The notes below the pieces were generated by a model that saw only the letters and a list, made by a program, of their open reading frames with translations, was not told the DNA's origin and made no database searches. Positions 6,292 through 8,206 of a DNA stretch of 8,206 nt are shown here, in pieces. This stretch comes from Candidatus Blautia intestinipullorum. GTDB lineage: Bacteria; Bacillota; Clostridia; Lachnospirales; Lachnospiraceae. Every line of letters starts with the position of its first letter. Position 1 is the stretch's first letter. A program made the translations under genes and the position numbers. Location: the NCBI GenBank assembly GCA_019120475.1, contig DWVA01000169.1, positions 1-8,206 of the forward strand, read 5' to 3'.

Positions 6292-7608
6292 TTATCCGAT
6301 GGAAACCGTTTCTTCTGTATAGTAGGCGCGGGGAACCGGATGATCGATCCACATGGACAGAAGCGTTACCGCTCCCAGTCTTCCGATAAACATAATGATG
6401 ATGATCACCAGCTTGCTGGCCACACTCAGAGTCGGAGTGATCCCTGTAGACAATCCGACGGTTCCAAATGCCGAAACAACTTCAAACAATACCTGAATGA
6501 AGGTAAATTCCGGATCCAGCACGCACAGCAGAAATGTTCCCACACACACCACTGCCATAGAAAGCAGCGTAATGATGGAAGCGCTTGAAACTGTTCCTTT
6601 TGCAATGCCCCGATGAAAGGCGCCCACCTGTTTTTTATTGAACATGGCTCTGGCTTCCTGTATCAAGACAAAGAAAGTCGTCGTCTTGATACCGCCGCCG
6701 GTAGACCCCGGCGAAGCGCCTACAAACATCAGTATGCATAAAACAAAAAGACCTGCGTTTGTAAATTCACCAATAGGATATGTGGAGAATCCTGCTGTTC
6801 TGGCTGAAACGCTGTGGAAAAACGCTCCCATCCAGCTGATGTCTTCCGTAGCCTTCAAAAGCAGAGTCCCCACGATCAAAAGCGCTATCGTGGTCGTAAT
6901 TACGATTTTAGAGTGAAACATAAGCTTTTTGAACTTTCTGTGACTGAGAATATCACGGATCACCAAAAAGCCCAAACCTCCGAAAATGATCAGCACACAG
7001 GTGATCATATTAAGAAGTACATTGTCCCTGTAAGGAATCAGATTTCTCAATCCTCCGAGAATATCAAAGCCGGAATTATTAAATGCCGCTATGGAATGAA
7101 AAATACTGATGCCCGCCGCGTGGAGGGGCGGATAATCCTGAACAAAAACAAGAAAACTCAAAACCGCTCCTGCTCCCTCAAAACATAAAGTTGTCAGGAG
7201 CACCGCTTTTACAAGTCTTACCATTCCCCTGTAGCTGTTGATGTTCAGCGCTTCACTGACCATCATCCTTGTTTTCATGCTGACACGTTTCCTGATCGCC
7301 AGCATAAATCCAACTCCACTAGAAGTTACCCCAAGACCTCCGATCTGGATCAGAGCCGCAACTACAGCCTGCCCGAACGGGGTAAAGTGATCCGCCGTAT
7401 CTATGGCGATCAGGCCAGTTACGCATACGGCGCTTGTAGAGGTAAATAAGGCATCAATCGGTGTGACTACAGCTCCGTCCTTTACGGAAACCGGAAGAAG
7501 CAGAATCAGAGCACCGAGAAGGATCACCAGCGCGAAACCGCCGGTAATGAGACGGCCCGGTGGCTGCTTCTTGATTCCATTGATGATTTTATTCATTGTC
7601 GTTTTCAT
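6292..7608 (-). CDS. ktrB: Potassium channel-like uptake subunit, KtrB/TrkH family
   Basis: 438 residues, the usual length for KtrB and shorter than E. coli TrkH. It carries the four membrane-pore-membrane repeats of the SKT superfamily. The filter segments are VCVTGL (residues 61-66), NNSGFD (177-182), SARTAGF (268-274) and FGTVGLS (381-387), each with the single filter Gly that sets potassium selectivity. The gate loop in the third repeat is FVGASPGSTGGGIKTTT (295-311), the flexible Gly/Ser-rich stretch that KtrA controls. KtrB dimers import K+ (often with Na+ dependence). The basic N-terminus (KKQPPGR, 13-19) faces the cytosol. The ATG at 7608 has AAGGA (7625-7621) 12 nt upstream, a rather long spacing, so initiation may be modest. 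It follows the 148-residue membrane-protein gene by 35 nt, with no promoter visible between them. Confidence 0.93.
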   Translation of the reverse strand: MKTTMNKIINGIKKQPPGRLITGGFALVILLGALILLLPVSVKDGAVVTPIDALFTSTSAVCVTGLIAIDTADHFTPFGQAVVAALIQIGGLGVTSSGVGFMLAIRKRVSMKTRMMVSEALNINSYRGMVRLVKAVLLTTLCFEGAGAVLSFLVFVQDYPPLHAAGISIFHSIAAFNNSGFDILGGLRNLIPYRDNVLLNMITCVLIIFGGLGFLVIRDILSHRKFKKLMFHSKIVITTTIALLIVGTLLLKATEDISWMGAFFHSVSARTAGFSTYPIGEFTNAGLFVLCILMFVGASPGSTGGGIKTTTFFVLIQEARAMFNKKQVGAFHRGIAKGTVSSASIITLLSMAVVCVGTFLLCVLDPEFTFIQVLFEVVSAFGTVGLSTGITPTLSVASKLVIIIIMFIGRLGAVTLLSMWIDHPVPRAYYTEETVSIG

Positions 7609-7643
7609 TTTATTTTATTATCCTTGCTATTTTATCCTTTTCA

Positions 7644-8090
7644 TTAAATTATGTCCAATCCCGGAGATCTCTCTCCGTTCTTTCCATCCTTTTTGAATAA
7701 AATAAGCAATTCCCGCAAAAAACGGGCACAAAGAAATATGGCAGGCTGAAAACATGCAAAGAAACGCTCCTCTTTTGGAACGTAAAGAAAATATCTCCTG
7801 CTCACAAGAACTGTCATTATGGCAGCTCCGGAAATCGACAGAGAATTTGATCTCTTACATGGTCTTGCCGGCCATGTAAACGCCATACCCGGAAACTTGG
7901 ATATCGTTCCATTTTTTGTAATATAACAGACCGATTCCCCCTGCTCTTCCCAGTCATAGGCAGAGGACAAAATCTTGTCATCTGATGTTCTGGTTTCTGT
8001 CCGGCAAAAAGCAGAATTATCCAATGCCAACAAACAGAACACAGCCAGAATGCAAATGAGCATCAGACTGTGACGATATTTCCCGTCCAC
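7644..8090 (-). CDS. Unrecognised small membrane protein, first gene of the ktr operon
   Basis: 148 residues starting with GTG at 8090, supported by a strong ribosome site GAAAGGAG (8106-8099) 8 nt upstream and by a sigma-A promoter directly before it. It ends in tandem stops (TAA then TGA). I do not recognise a family. Residues 8-25 form a hydrophobic segment after a short basic start (signal peptide or anchor; no lipobox and no clear signal-peptidase site). Residues 30-82 are polar and probably outside the membrane, with Cys55 and Cys78 that could pair. Residues 84-103 and 110-132 are two further hydrophobic stretches separated by the basic/acidic VPKEER turn, and the tail is charged (KKDGKNGERS). 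Position ahead of ktrB suggests a role in potassium uptake or its sensing, but nothing in the sequence proves it. The frame could be chance, but start signals argue for a real gene. Confidence 0.7.
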   Translation of the reverse strand: MDGKYRHSLMLICILAVFCLLALDNSAFCRTETRTSDDKILSSAYDWEEQGESVCYITKNGTISKFPGMAFTWPARPCKRSNSLSISGAAIMTVLVSRRYFLYVPKEERFFACFQPAIFLCARFLRELLILFKKDGKNGERSPGLDII

Positions 8091-8120
8091 AGTGTCTTCT
8101 CCTTTCCGTCAATTATTTAA

Positions 8121-8149
8121 AAAATAACACCCGCCTCTCCATTTGTCAA
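8121..8149 (-). promoter_or_regulatory. Sigma-A promoter of the ktr-pit operon
   Basis: On the minus strand a perfect -35 TTGACA (8149-8144) is followed, after exactly 17 nt, by TATTTT (8126-8121) with TG one base upstream (extended -10). The predicted transcription start near 8114 leaves only about 23 nt before the GTG start codon at 8090. No riboswitch or attenuator fits in that leader, so control must act at the promoter or later in the transcript. Confidence 0.8.
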
Positions 8150-8206
8150 TACTGGTTATTTATTTGGATGAAGTAAACGAATTGTCAGTTGATATGAAAA
8201 AGACTA
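8150..8206. other. Upstream flank of the operon promoter
   Basis: AT-rich sequence with no supported gene on either strand. A plus-strand ATG at 8194 begins MKKT before the window ends but has no good ribosome site, so a divergent gene starting here can be neither supported nor excluded. Confidence 0.3.

Noticed and set aside
7644..8090. Lipoprotein call for the 148-residue protein
   Set aside because: The Cys at residue 29 follows Ser-Ala-Phe, which does not fit the lipobox pattern.
8091..8206. c-di-AMP (ydaO-type) riboswitch ahead of the ktr genes
   Set aside because: Such riboswitches often control Ktr genes in Firmicutes, but the promoter lies only about 23 nt before the first start codon, which leaves no room, and no matching fold is visible.

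Overview
The window looks like chromosomal DNA of a Gram-positive clostridium, most likely Lachnospiraceae (Bacillota). This rests on strong AGGAGG-type ribosome sites, a sigma-A-type promoter, a TIGR04086-type small membrane protein, a sortase-type surface protein with an NTGD sorting motif, and moderate GC with AT-rich intergenic gaps. Every supported gene lies on the minus strand, so transcription runs from high to low coordinates.

The main block (about 8149 down to 2296) reads as one operon. A good promoter (TTGACA, 17-nt spacer, extended TATTTT) sits just upstream of an unrecognised 148-residue membrane protein with a GTG start. Then come the two subunits of a Ktr/Trk-type potassium uptake system (ktrB channel, ktrA regulatory RCK subunit), a PiT-family phosphate transporter, its usual DUF47/PhoU-like partner, a cytosolic-type N-acetylmuramoyl-L-alanine amidase with a C-terminal SPOR domain (same architecture as Bacillus CwlC), and a YdcF/DUF218 protein. 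Most gaps are 19-57 nt, and a hairpin follows the last gene. The ktrB-ktrA gap (97 nt) holds a terminator-like hairpin that could lower expression of everything downstream. The grouping suggests joint supply of potassium and phosphate together with a wall-cutting enzyme; that link is inference from gene order.

The second block is a 348-bp AT-rich intergenic region with a likely promoter, followed by a 565-residue secreted, wall-anchored surface protein. Its stalk contains four 54-bp near-identical tandem repeats. A terminator-like hairpin follows, and its 3' arm contains the ribosome binding site of the last gene, a TIGR04086-type membrane protein that runs off the window edge.

The most unusual items are a 41-bp near-perfect palindrome covering the ribosome site, start codon and first residues of the amidase, exactly where the conserved D-x-G-H-G-G motif is damaged, and the hairpin that merges a terminator with the next gene's ribosome site. 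I see no mobile element, CRISPR array, tRNA or rRNA. I did not find a clearly new multi-gene system; the best unknown is the 148-residue protein leading the ktr operon.
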